From: Candidatus Izemoplasma sp.
GTDB lineage: Bacteria > Bacillota_I > Bacilli_A > Izemoplasmatales > Izemoplasmataceae
Length of the DNA stretch: 35,896 bases
Direction: 5' to 3'
Assembly (NCBI GenBank): GCA_029939945.1
Contig: JAOZRX010000015.1
Span: 1-35,896, forward strand
Shown: positions 1 to 7,511 of the stretch, one piece after another
Position numbering within the stretch: the stretch's first letter is position 1
Layout of the letters: each line of letters starts with the position of its first letter
Position numbers and translations under genes: made by a program
Notes under the pieces: model-generated
Databases searched by the model: none
Seen by the model: the letters and a program-made list of their open reading frames with translations, nothing else
Told to the model about the DNA's origin: nothing

Positions 1-2065
1 TTAAGTAATCAAAGAATGTAAACCAAAACGGAATATTCTCATACATATTTAGCACAAGTGGTATTCCGATTTTCCCAATATATTCTTTTGATTTATCTGA
101 AACATAACTAGTAATCTTATCGTATTTATATAAATATAGGTTTGGATAACTCTCTTTATCAGAAACTATTCCAGCACCTTTATCACAACGGTTTCCTGAA
201 ATATATTTAATATTATTAAATATATTAATAGTTAGAGCGCAATAATTACTACATTTTTTACACACAGCACTCTTTGTTTTGTATGTGAAATTGTCTAATC
301 CTTCTTTATTTAGAATACTAGATTTGTATTTTTTATTTTCTTTTGCGATTAAGGCTGCACCATATGCACCCATTAGACCAGCAATATTAGGTCTAATAAC
401 TTCTGTATCTATTTCTTGTTCAAAGGCTCTTAAGACACCATTATTGTAAAAAGTTCCACCTTGAACAATTATCTTACTACCAAACTCAGCTTTAACATCT
501 ACAGCTCTTATTACTTTGTATAATGCATTTTTAACAACACTATAGGCTAACCCAGCACTTATATCACTAGTCGATGCGCCTTCTGCTTGAGCTTGTTTAA
601 CACCGCTATTCATAAAGACAGTACATCTACTACCTAAATCGACAGGTTTATCAGATTTTAGTGCTAAATCAGCGAAATCTTCAACTTCATGTCCAAGTGA
701 AGTTGAGAATGTTTCAATAAAAGATCCACATCCAGAACTACAAGCTTCATTTAAAATAATTGTCGTAATTATTCCGTTTTCTACTTTAAAGCACTTCATA
801 TCTTGACCACCTATGTCAATAATGAATTCTACTTCAGGCAAAAAGTGTTTTGCGGCTGTATAATGACAAATAGTCTCTACTTCACCTGCGTCTAAATTAA
901 ATGCATTTAATATTAATTTCTCACCATATCCAGTTGAATAAGCACTTTTTATAGAAATTCTATCTCCAATTAGATCATACATTTCATACATTGCTTTTTT
1001 TACCATATCAACAGGTGTACCTTTATTGTGAGAATAATAACTATATAAAATATCATTATCTTCACTTATTAATACAAGTTTAGTTGTTGTACTTCCAGCA
1101 TCAATTCCTAAATAAGCATCACCTGAGTAATTGGCTATATCTATTTCTTCTACTCGTGCTAAATTATGTCTTTTTGTAAACTTTTTGAATTCTTTATCAT
1201 TTTCGAATAGAGGTTTTAATGTCTTTTTCTGATTCCTTCGATCAATTTTCTCATATTTAAAAACACATTCAATTATTTCTTCTATTGTAGAACTTGTTTC
1301 ATCTGCGACTAATGCAGCACCATATGCAACAAAAACTTCTCCATCTTTTGGCACAAAAACATCTTTTAAATCAAGAAATTCAATAAATCTCTTTCTTAAT
1401 TCACTAGCAAAAGTAAGTGGTCCTCCTAAAAAGGCAACATTTCCTTTGATTTTTCTTCCTTGGCTTAATCCAGCAATTGTTTGATTAACAATTGCTTGAT
1501 AAATACTAATGGCAATATCTTCATGTCTTGCTCCTTGGTTTAATAAAGGTTGAATATCGCTTTTAGCAAATACTCCACATCTAGAAGCTATGGGATATAT
1601 TTTTTCATAATTCTTAGCGAGTTCATTTAGTTCAGCACTATCTACATCCATTAATGTAGCCATTTGATCTATGAATGCGCCAGTCCCTCCAGCGCAAGTT
1701 CCATTCATTCTTTGTTCAACGTTATTTCCATCAAAAAAGATGATCTTAGCATCTTCTCCACCGAGTTCGATACAAACATCAAATTCTCTATCTTCATGGC
1801 GTAAAGCCTCAGTTGCACTTATTACTTCTTGAGTGAACTGTCTTTTTATACCTTCAGCTAGGAACATACTAGCACTACCAGTAAAGTTAAAAAACATCTT
1901 TTGACCATTAAAAGATATTTCAATATCTCTTAATAAGTTTATTAAAGATGTAGTTATACTGCTCTTATGTCGTAAATATGTCTTATAAAGCATCTCATCT
2001 TTTTCATTAATTACGACTGCCTTAATTGTAGTACTTCCAATATCTATTCCAACTCTTAAACTCAT
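1..2065 (-). CDS. 2-hydroxyacyl-CoA dehydratase activase-like protein, two ATPase domains (3' end outside window)
   Basis: About 688 residues are visible; the C-terminus runs off the left edge. Two tandem BcrAD/BadFG-type ASKHA ATPase domains are seen. The first (about residues 1-255) has VGIDIGSTTIK, ELGGED, a cysteine in NGTCAGGTG (near 124) and SRCGVF (near 163). The second (about 318-570) has LGIDAGSTTTK, DIGGQD, ACSSGCGSF (near 442-446) and SRCTVF (near 481). In this family the paired cysteines hold a [4Fe-4S] cluster, and ATP drives electron transfer to a 2-hydroxyacyl-CoA dehydratase. Beyond the second domain lies CKKCSNYC, the start of the C-terminal region of the long (about 1400-residue) activase-related proteins; this is known of the family. 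The ATG at 2065 follows GGGTGAT. No dehydratase subunits lie in the window, so the substrate is unknown. It is divergent from the queuosine transporter. Confidence 0.85.
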   Translation of the reverse strand, partial: MSLRVGIDIGSTTIKAVVINEKDEMLYKTYLRHKSSITTSLINLLRDIEISFNGQKMFFNFTGSASMFLAEGIKRQFTQEVISATEALRHEDREFDVCIELGGEDAKIIFFDGNNVEQRMNGTCAGGTGAFIDQMATLMDVDSAELNELAKNYEKIYPIASRCGVFAKSDIQPLLNQGARHEDIAISIYQAIVNQTIAGLSQGRKIKGNVAFLGGPLTFASELRKRFIEFLDLKDVFVPKDGEVFVAYGAALVADETSSTIEEIIECVFKYEKIDRRNQKKTLKPLFENDKEFKKFTKRHNLARVEEIDIANYSGDAYLGIDAGSTTTKLVLISEDNDILYSYYSHNKGTPVDMVKKAMYEMYDLIGDRISIKSAYSTGYGEKLILNAFNLDAGEVETICHYTAAKHFLPEVEFIIDIGGQDMKCFKVENGIITTIILNEACSSGCGSFIETFSTSLGHEVEDFADLALKSDKPVDLGSRCTVFMNSGVKQAQAEGASTSDISAGLAYSVVKNALYKVIRAVDVKAEFGSKIIVQGGTFYNNGVLRAFEQEIDTEVIRPNIAGLMGAYGAALIAKENKKYKSSILNKEGLDNFTYKTKSAVCKKCSNYCALTINIFNNIKYISGNRCDKGAGIVSDKESYPNLYLYKYDKITSYVSDKSKEYIGKIGIPLVLNMYENIPFWFTFFDYL

Positions 2066-2184
2066 TATGCATCACCCTATGTCTTTGTCAATATTACTAT
2101 TTTACTACAAAACCCTATTTTTAGTAACAAATTCGTATGAAAATACAAAATAACATCAATATTTCTAAATAACTAGTAGAAAGA

Positions 2185-2213
2185 TTGACAATTTACTGTT
2201 ATTAATATATATT
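2185..2213 (+). promoter_or_regulatory. Sigma-A-type promoter of the preQ1 riboswitch/transporter unit
   Basis: TTGACA at 2185-2190, 17-base spacer, TATATT at 2208-2213. Expected start of transcription is near 2220, so the mRNA begins just before the riboswitch. Confidence 0.75.
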
Positions 2214-2232
2214 AATAGTGCTTCAAATAAAA

Positions 2233-2271
2233 CGCAGTTCGTAACCATCCTGCGATATCAAAACTAGGAGG
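2233..2271 (+). promoter_or_regulatory. preQ1-I riboswitch (translational) in the leader of the queuosine precursor transporter
   Basis: Stem CGCAG (2233-2237) pairs with CTGCG (2250-2254) around the 12-base loop TTCGTAACCATC. An A-rich tail (2255-2264, ATATCAAAAC) runs straight into TAGGAGG (2265-2271). The layout of a small GC stem, a loop with GTAACC and a tail CAAAACTAGG matches the preQ1 class I aptamer; the tail and GTAACC closely resemble the structurally studied Thermoanaerobacter aptamer. Because the pseudoknot tail borders the ribosome binding site, ligand binding should hide the site and lower translation of the gene whose ATG is at 2278. The pseudoknot pairing was not folded by computation. 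Confidence 0.85.
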
Positions 2272-2277
2272 AAAACT

Positions 2278-2973
2278 ATGAGTAACGAAATATTATGGCT
2301 ATTATTTGCCCTGGTTAATTTTATATTAATCACATTGTCATACAAATTATTTGGTAAAACCGGATTATTTGCATGGATTGCAATGGGTACAATACTCGCA
2401 AACATTCAAGTAACAAAAACAATTGATTTTAATATCTTTGGACTTCATTTAGTCGCTACATTAGGTAATATAATGTATGGAACATTATTTTTAGTAACTG
2501 ATTCACTTGGTGAAAAATACGGTGTAAAAGAAGCTAAAAAGGCTGTCTATATTGGATTTTTCAGTTTACTAGCTACAGTTCTAATTATGAAATTCTCAAT
2601 TTGGTTTATACCAAATACCGAAAATTTATTTCAATCTGATGCAATCGCAACTATTTTCAATATGTTGCCAAGAATAGCTCTAGGTAGCCTTGCTGCATAT
2701 ATTGTTAGTCAATTATTTGATGTTTACATGTTCCAAAAGATTAAATCAAAGCTTCCAGAAGATAAATATTTATGGATTAGAAATAATGGATCAACATTAT
2801 TAAGTCAATTAATAGATACTTCAATCTTTGTACCAATTGCCTTTTTAGGAAAATTCCCAAATGAGATTGTATTAGATATATTTATTACTACTTATTTTAT
2901 AAAAGTAATTGTAGCATTCCTTGATACTCCATTTGTATATTTAATTAAGAAAATTAAGCCAATCCAAGAATAA
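2278..2973 (+). CDS. Queuosine precursor transporter, YhhQ/VUT family
   Basis: 231 residues, mostly hydrophobic, with about six membrane helices, the usual size of the YhhQ (queuosine precursor/VUT) family. Family-like features are GNIMYGTLFLVTDSLGEKYG (about residues 63-82), which carries the conserved acidic 'TD..GEKYG' segment, and the later SQLFDVYMFQKIK and STLLSQLIDT motifs. Members import preQ1, preQ0 or related bases for queuosine tRNA modification. The leader carries a preQ1-I riboswitch, which independently supports this role. The ATG lies seven bases after AGGAGG. A hairpin terminator follows the stop. QueA, which uses the imported precursor once it is in tRNA, lies 2.3 kb downstream on the other strand. 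The exact imported base is inferred. Confidence 0.9.
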   Translation: MSNEILWLLFALVNFILITLSYKLFGKTGLFAWIAMGTILANIQVTKTIDFNIFGLHLVATLGNIMYGTLFLVTDSLGEKYGVKEAKKAVYIGFFSLLATVLIMKFSIWFIPNTENLFQSDAIATIFNMLPRIALGSLAAYIVSQLFDVYMFQKIKSKLPEDKYLWIRNNGSTLLSQLIDTSIFVPIAFLGKFPNEIVLDIFITTYFIKVIVAFLDTPFVYLIKKIKPIQE

Positions 2974-2977
2974 ATAT

Positions 2978-3008
2978 AAAGAACTATTTTTTGAATAGTT
3001 CTTTTTTT
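2978..3008. terminator. Convergent terminator between the transporter and the YwaF-like gene
   Basis: Perfect 11-bp stem AAAGAACTATT/AATAGTTCTTT with a five-base loop, followed on the + strand by a T run. It overlaps the last codons and stop (TAG at 2986-2984) of the opposite gene, so it also lies at that gene's end, although its T run on that side is weaker. Confidence 0.75.
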
Positions 3009-3733
3009 GTATAAAATGGTAATCCGTATAAATATCCTAGTAAAGCCGCAAAAGGAACCCAAAATGCAACATAATACCACCTTGAAACATCATATAGGTA
3101 GTTTAAAGGAGTTCCATGTATTGCTGGTTGCATTGTATAAAACATATTTAGTTCATCTGGCTTATTTACGGCGAGATTAATAATAGTCATAACGAAAGTT
3201 AGTCCAAAAGTAACATAAAAGAACAATTTCCAGTCATTTTTATCGATTTTATAATCAAATACCTTCATCATATAGAATGCTGATCCAATAATCCCGGTAT
3301 GTCTAAATACGAATTGATAAAAATTATATTTGTCAGGTCCTTCAAGCATCGTAGGTCCTAATAATGACAACCATGCTCCAAATCCCCAGAAGAAAGTTAA
3401 TTTGAATAATACTTTATTTTTAGTAATAAGTGTTAATCCACCAAAAAAGACAGCATATCCACAAGTTGCTACAGGCAAATAGTGATACCACTCTTGATTT
3501 AGTGAATAAGCATATATCCACAGATTAATATTTGTATAAATCATAGCAGATCCAACGAAATACCTGATATGTTTTTCGTATTTACAGGTTTTTAATTTAT
3601 ATGAGTATCTATAGATAATAATTAATATTACTATTACTACAATTAAAAAAATAAAATGGGTCATCGAAAACATCTGAAATTGTGGTGTAGATTCATCTGG
3701 TATTCTTACAAAAAACGACTTAAAAGCGCTCAT
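2984..3733 (-). CDS. YwaF-type integral membrane protein (TIGR02206-like)
   Basis: 249 residues with roughly seven hydrophobic helices and short loops. Residues typical of the YwaF/TIGR02206 family are seen: FSMTHF near the N-terminus before helix 1, CGYAVFFGG around 90, FRHTGIIGSAFYM around 145 and HGTPLNYLYDVSRWY around 205, including the conserved His and the N-L tract. The family is distantly related to TMEM164 and its function in bacteria is not established. The ATG at 3733 is preceded by CAGGTGGTG. It is a single gene, divergent from tryptophanase and convergent with the transporter. I name the family but assign no substrate. Confidence 0.75.
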   Translation of the reverse strand: MSAFKSFFVRIPDESTPQFQMFSMTHFIFLIVVIVILIIIYRYSYKLKTCKYEKHIRYFVGSAMIYTNINLWIYAYSLNQEWYHYLPVATCGYAVFFGGLTLITKNKVLFKLTFFWGFGAWLSLLGPTMLEGPDKYNFYQFVFRHTGIIGSAFYMMKVFDYKIDKNDWKLFFYVTFGLTFVMTIINLAVNKPDELNMFYTMQPAIHGTPLNYLYDVSRWYYVAFWVPFAALLGYLYGLPFYTKKELFKK

Positions 3734-3780
3734 ATTAACACCACCTGACTATATTTATTATAATTTTAAAGCATAACTTT

Positions 3781-3808
3781 ATTTTACTATAAAATCGAAA
3801 TAAATCAA
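3781..3808 (-). promoter_or_regulatory. Possible promoter of the YwaF-like gene
   Basis: On the minus strand TTGATT (3808-3803), a 16-base spacer and TAAAAT (3786-3781). It is back to back with the tryptophanase promoter, about 10 bp apart. Both boxes deviate from consensus. Confidence 0.4.
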
Positions 3809-3816
3809 AACAAACA

Positions 3817-3845
3817 TTGAAAACGCTATCACAGTAATGTATAAT
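3817..3845 (+). promoter_or_regulatory. Tryptophanase promoter
   Basis: TTGAAA at 3817-3822, 17-base spacer, TATAAT at 3840-3845 preceded by TG at 3838-3839 (partial extended -10). Start of transcription is expected near 3852, giving a leader of only about 35 bases, too short for a tnaC-type leader peptide. Confidence 0.75.
3818..3831 (+). promoter_or_regulatory. Candidate cre (CcpA) operator over the tryptophanase promoter
   Basis: TGAAAACGCTATCA fits every position of the cre consensus TGWNANCGNTNWCA. It covers most of the -35 box and the start of the spacer, a placement expected to block RNA polymerase, so carbon catabolite repression is inferred. No ccpA or hprK lies in this window. Confidence 0.6.
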
Positions 3846-3886
3846 ACCATTGATGTTAAAAATTATTCGTAATCTGGAGGAAAAAT

Positions 3887-5275
3887 ATGGACAAAAAGTA
3901 TGTAGCGCCACCTTATCGTATTAAGATGGTTGAACCAATTAAAATGACAACAAAAAATGAAAGAATAGAATTACTTAAAAATGCAGGATATAATCCTTTT
4001 TCTTTGCGTAGTGAAGATGTTTATATTGATTTACTCACGGATAGTGGTACTGGAGCAATGAGTCATTTTCAATGGGCTGCGCTAATGATGGGAGACGAGG
4101 CATATGCTGGGTCTAGAAGTTTTTATAAATTCGAGAAAGTTGTTAAAGATATAACAGGTTATGATTATGTTATTCCGGCTCATCAAGGACGTGGAGCTGA
4201 ACAAGTAGCTCTTCCTCAGTTGGTCAATAAAGAAGGTATGTTCTTTATTTCTAATATGCATTTTGACACAACCAGAGCTCATGTTGAACTTGCTGGTGCT
4301 AGAGCGCTTGACTGTGTAATCAAAGAATGTTTCGATACTGAAAATTATCATCCATTTAAAGGTAATTTTGATCTTATAGAATTAGATCACATAATAAATG
4401 CTAAAGGTAAAGAGAATATCGCAGGTATTATTTTCACAATAACTAATAATAGTGCTGGTGGACAACCTGTAAGCATGGAGAATTTAAGAGAAGTTAAGAA
4501 AATTGCTGATAAATATGGTATTACTACCCTTATTGATGGAGCAAGATATGCTGAAAATGCATATTTTGTGAAACAAAGAGAAAAAGGATACGAAAATAAA
4601 ACAATAAAAGAAATTGCTAGAGAAGTATTTGATTTGGCTGATATTTTCTTGATGAGTAGTAAAAAAGACGGTTTAAGTAATATTGGAGGGCTCATCGCTA
4701 TTAAGAACGATACAGATTTCTATAATAAGTGCCGTACTTATATTGTTCCTATGGAAGGATTTCCAACATATGGAGGATTAACAGGAAGAGACATGGAAGC
4801 ATTGAGTGTTGGCTTACTTGAGGCTTTAGAAGAAGATTATTTAGAACATAGACTTGATCAAGTAAGATATTTAGGTGATAAATTAAGAGATGCAGGTGTA
4901 CCTATTCAATATCCTACTGGAGGACATGCAGTATTTGTTGATTGTAAGAAGTTTGCTCCACATATTCCATATTATGAATTCCCTGCTCAAAGTGTTAGTA
5001 ACGCTGTTTATTTAGAAGCTGGAGTAAGACCTGTAGAAATTGGTTCCTTTCTTTTAGGAAGAGATCCAGATACTGGGAAAAACTTAGAAAGTCCTTTAGA
5101 ATTAATGAGATTAACAATTCCAAGAAGAACTTATACATATAAACACTTAGACGTTGTAGCTGAGGCGGTAATTGAAGTTTATAAAAATAGAAAATCACTC
5201 GTAGGGCTAGGATTTGACTATGAACCACCAGTATTAAGACACTTTACTGCAAGATTAATTCCATTAACGAAATAA
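3887..5275 (+). CDS. tnaA: Tryptophanase (L-tryptophan indole-lyase)
   Basis: 462 residues, full length for this PLP-dependent fold-type I lyase, which splits L-tryptophan into indole, pyruvate and ammonia. Seen: IDLLTDSGTGAMS (47-59), HQGRGAEQ (99-106), NNSAGGQPVS (187-196), the PLP lysine in SSKKD (K260), PTYGGLTGRDME (293-304) and LRHFTARL near the end. The close relative tyrosine phenol-lyase is excluded. Residue 127 is Asp in HFDTTR, where tyrosine phenol-lyase has Thr. The segment RPVEIGSFLLGRD (381-393) has the tryptophanase Val/Ile pattern, not the tyrosine phenol-lyase Arg. The ATG follows CTGGAGG. The gene is monocistronic, with no tnaC leader peptide or tnaB permease beside it; a cre-like site overlies its promoter. 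Confidence 0.93.
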   Translation: MDKKYVAPPYRIKMVEPIKMTTKNERIELLKNAGYNPFSLRSEDVYIDLLTDSGTGAMSHFQWAALMMGDEAYAGSRSFYKFEKVVKDITGYDYVIPAHQGRGAEQVALPQLVNKEGMFFISNMHFDTTRAHVELAGARALDCVIKECFDTENYHPFKGNFDLIELDHIINAKGKENIAGIIFTITNNSAGGQPVSMENLREVKKIADKYGITTLIDGARYAENAYFVKQREKGYENKTIKEIAREVFDLADIFLMSSKKDGLSNIGGLIAIKNDTDFYNKCRTYIVPMEGFPTYGGLTGRDMEALSVGLLEALEEDYLEHRLDQVRYLGDKLRDAGVPIQYPTGGHAVFVDCKKFAPHIPYYEFPAQSVSNAVYLEAGVRPVEIGSFLLGRDPDTGKNLESPLELMRLTIPRRTYTYKHLDVVAEAVIEVYKNRKSLVGLGFDYEPPVLRHFTARLIPLTK

Positions 5276-5285
5276 AAATATAAAT

Positions 5286-5312
5286 AAAAGTAGACAATTG
5301 TCTACTTTTATT
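5286..5312. terminator. Bidirectional terminator between tnaA and queA
   Basis: Perfect inverted repeat AAAAGTAGACAA/TTGTCTACTTTT (5286-5309) with A/T-rich flanks on both sides, placed between two converging genes. Confidence 0.7.
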
Positions 5313-5316
5313 TAAC

Positions 5317-6348
5317 TTAATTAGAATTTATGAACATACTATCACCAAAACTGAAGAATCTATATCGTTTATCAATGGCTTCTTTGTAGGCTTTAGTTAT
5401 ATTTTCACTGCCTGCAAGTGCGCTTACTAGCATAAGTAGTGTTGAATTAGGCAAGTGAAAGTTAGTAATTAATGCATCTACTGCTTTAAAAGTGTAACCT
5501 GGATATATAAAAATATCGCTCCATCCACTTGTTTCTCTAAAGTTATCATAATCTCTTAGTAATGTTTCCAGTGTTCTTAAAGATGTTGTTCCAACTGCAA
5601 TAATCCTTCTATTTTCTCTTTTTGCTTTATTTAGTGTATTCGCTGTCTTTTTAGTCATTTGGTAGAATTCTGAGTGCATATGGTGCTCTTCTACAGTCTC
5701 TACTTGAACTGGTCTGAAAGTACCAAGGCCAACATGTAGTGTAATATAACAAATTTCAATCTTTTTATCAGTGATAGTTTTTAATAGATCCTTCGTAAAA
5801 TGGAGTCCAGCTGTCGGAGCAGCTGAGCTTCCCCTAAATTTATTATAGACTGTCTGATACCTATCTTGGTCAATAAGTTTTTCATGAATATATGGAGGCA
5901 AAGGCATTTCTCCTAATTGGTCAATTACTTCATAGAAAACTCCGTCATAAATCATTTTAAAATCTCTAATTCCTTCATTATAAACTTCTGTGCATGCTGC
6001 CTTAAGAAGTCCATCTCCAAAAGATATCGTTGTACCTACCTTGATTTTTCGTGCCTTTTTGACCAAACACTCCCAAATATTATCTTCTTTTTGCTTTAGT
6101 AGTAATATTTCAATTGATGCCATGGTATCTTCTTTTATACCGAAAAGTCTAGCAGGAATTACTGAAGTATCATTTAAAACTAAGACATCACCTTCATTTA
6201 GAATGTTTGAAAGATTTGAAAAATGGTCATGTACTATATTTCCGGTGTTCTTATTAATAATTAGTAGTTTTGATGCACTTCTATCCTTTAAAGGAGTTTG
6301 TGCTATTAACTCTTCAGGGAGGTCGTAATTAAAGTCGCTCACTTTCAT
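5317..6348 (-). CDS. queA: S-adenosylmethionine:tRNA ribosyltransferase-isomerase
   Basis: 343 residues, the normal QueA length. The enzyme moves the ribosyl part of S-adenosylmethionine onto preQ1 at position 34 of GUN tRNAs, giving epoxyqueuosine. Family motifs seen: FNYDLPEELIAQTPL (6-20), VLVLNDTSVIPARLFG (55-70), GEMPLPPYI (about 147-155), FRGSSAAPTAGLHFT (about 173-187), ITLHVGLGTFRPV (about 204-216), AVGTTSLRTLE (about 253-263) and TNFHLPNSTLLMLVSA (about 296-311). The ATG overlaps the ruvB stop by one base (TAATG), so it is probably translationally coupled. It is the second gene of a ruvB-queA unit, as in Bacillus, but tgt does not follow. It is linked by function to the preQ1-controlled transporter upstream in the window. 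Confidence 0.95.
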   Translation of the reverse strand: MKVSDFNYDLPEELIAQTPLKDRSASKLLIINKNTGNIVHDHFSNLSNILNEGDVLVLNDTSVIPARLFGIKEDTMASIEILLLKQKEDNIWECLVKKARKIKVGTTISFGDGLLKAACTEVYNEGIRDFKMIYDGVFYEVIDQLGEMPLPPYIHEKLIDQDRYQTVYNKFRGSSAAPTAGLHFTKDLLKTITDKKIEICYITLHVGLGTFRPVQVETVEEHHMHSEFYQMTKKTANTLNKAKRENRRIIAVGTTSLRTLETLLRDYDNFRETSGWSDIFIYPGYTFKAVDALITNFHLPNSTLLMLVSALAGSENITKAYKEAIDKRYRFFSFGDSMFINSN

Positions 6349-7352
6349 TAAAATAACCTCGATTTATGAGTTATTTTTAAGTGTTTATAGGCTTTTTCGG
6401 TAGCAACTCGTCCTCTTTGAGTACGTTTAATAAAACCAATTTGTAATAAATAGGGTTCATAAACATCTTCGATAGTTGTAGGTTCTTCGCCTATTGAAGC
6501 GGCTAAACTCTCTACTCCTACTGGACCACCAGAGAACTTTTCGATAATTCCTAATAAATAGGAATAATCCTTTGAATCAAGCCCTATTTCGTCAATATGA
6601 AGCTTTCCTAAAGCTAATTTACAGATTTCCATACTAATAATCCCATCGTTCAAAACGTCTGCAAAGTCTCTAACTCTTCTAAGTAGCCTATTAGTGATTC
6701 TAGGTGTTCCTCGGCTTCTTCTTGCAATTTCAAAGAGTGCATCTTCATGAATATCACACTCAAATATACTTGCAGTTCTTTTACATATTTGTTCTAACTC
6801 GTCATTGTTATAATATTCCAATTTATGTACTACACCAAAGCGGTCCCTTAATGGAGAACTTAAATCACCATATCTAGTTGTAGCTCCAACTAATGTGAAT
6901 GGGGGAAGATCTACTCTAATAGACTTAGATGTTGTGTCTCTTCCGACAATAATATCAATAACAAAATCTTCCATTGCTGGATACAAAATTTCTTCAACAA
7001 TTCTAGGTAAACGATGTATCTCATCAATAAATAAAATATCACCCGGTTCTAGGCTTGTTAAGATGACTGCTAAGTCACCACTTTTTTCAATTGATGGCCC
7101 ACTTGTAACTTTTATGTTAACCCCTATTTCATTCGCTATTATATTAGCTAATGTGGTTTTCCCAAGTCCTGGAGGACCATATAAAAGTACGTGATCAAGA
7201 GCTTCATTTCTGTTCTTTGCAGCTCGGATAAAAATATCCATCATTTCTTTGACTTTATTCTGACCAATATACTCTTTTAAATACTTAGGTCTCAAAGATA
7301 ATATTTCTATGTCTTCTTCCAGTATTTCATTTGTCAAAATCTTATTTTCCAT
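6348..7352 (-). CDS. ruvB: Holliday junction branch migration ATPase RuvB
   Basis: 334 residues from the chosen start. Hexameric AAA+ motor that drives branch migration with RuvA. Seen: [13 protein letters not shown] (19-31), Walker [10 protein letters not shown] (59-67), Walker [11 protein letters not shown] (105-114), sensor VGATTRYG, arginine finger in [26 protein letters not shown] and the C-terminal winged helix with [10 protein letters not shown] and TQRGRVAT. A start 15 bases upstream (7367) is possible, but there ATGAGGTG is itself the ribosome binding site; the ATG at 7352 lies eight bases after GAGGTG, and the promoter predicts a transcript beginning near 7365. No ruvA lies beside it, unlike Bacillus. 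It is followed by queA with a one-base overlap. Confidence 0.95.
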   Translation of the reverse strand: MENKILTNEILEEDIEILSLRPKYLKEYIGQNKVKEMMDIFIRAAKNRNEALDHVLLYGPPGLGKTTLANIIANEIGVNIKVTSGPSIEKSGDLAVILTSLEPGDILFIDEIHRLPRIVEEILYPAMEDFVIDIIVGRDTTSKSIRVDLPPFTLVGATTRYGDLSSPLRDRFGVVHKLEYYNNDELEQICKRTASIFECDIHEDALFEIARRSRGTPRITNRLLRRVRDFADVLNDGIISMEICKLALGKLHIDEIGLDSKDYSYLLGIIEKFSGGPVGVESLAASIGEEPTTIEDVYEPYLLQIGFIKRTQRGRVATEKAYKHLKITHKSRLF

Positions 7353-7371
7353 AATCGAACACCTCATAAAA

Positions 7372-7399
7372 ATTATACATTAAACAGTGATTTTTACAA
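7372..7399 (-). promoter_or_regulatory. Promoter of the ruvB-queA unit
   Basis: Minus strand TTGTAA (7399-7394), 16-base spacer, TATAAT (7377-7372) with TG just upstream. The predicted start near 7365 leaves a leader of about 13 bases, just enough for the GAGGTG ribosome binding site. Confidence 0.55.
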
Positions 7400-7437
7400 A
7401 TTCTTTTTTGAAATTATATATATTAGATATATAAATA

Positions 7438-7466
7438 TTGTAATAACTTTCAGAATATGATAAAAT
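7438..7466 (+). promoter_or_regulatory. Promoter of the coiled-coil operon
   Basis: TTGTAA (7438-7443), 17-base spacer, TAAAAT (7461-7466) preceded by TGA (extended -10). The expected start is near 7473. Confidence 0.5.
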
Positions 7467-7511
7467 AATGACAGGAAATGGCTGAATTATCGCATTTAGG
7501 AGGTGCTTATT

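Noticed and set aside
3887-5275. Tyrosine phenol-lyase instead of tryptophanase
   Set aside because: Asp127 in HFDTTR and the VEIGSFLLGRD segment follow the tryptophanase pattern, not the Thr and Arg of tyrosine phenol-lyase.
7503-7511. GTG start for coiled-coil protein A
   Set aside because: The codon is part of the AGGAGGTG ribosome binding site; the TTG nine bases later has proper spacing.
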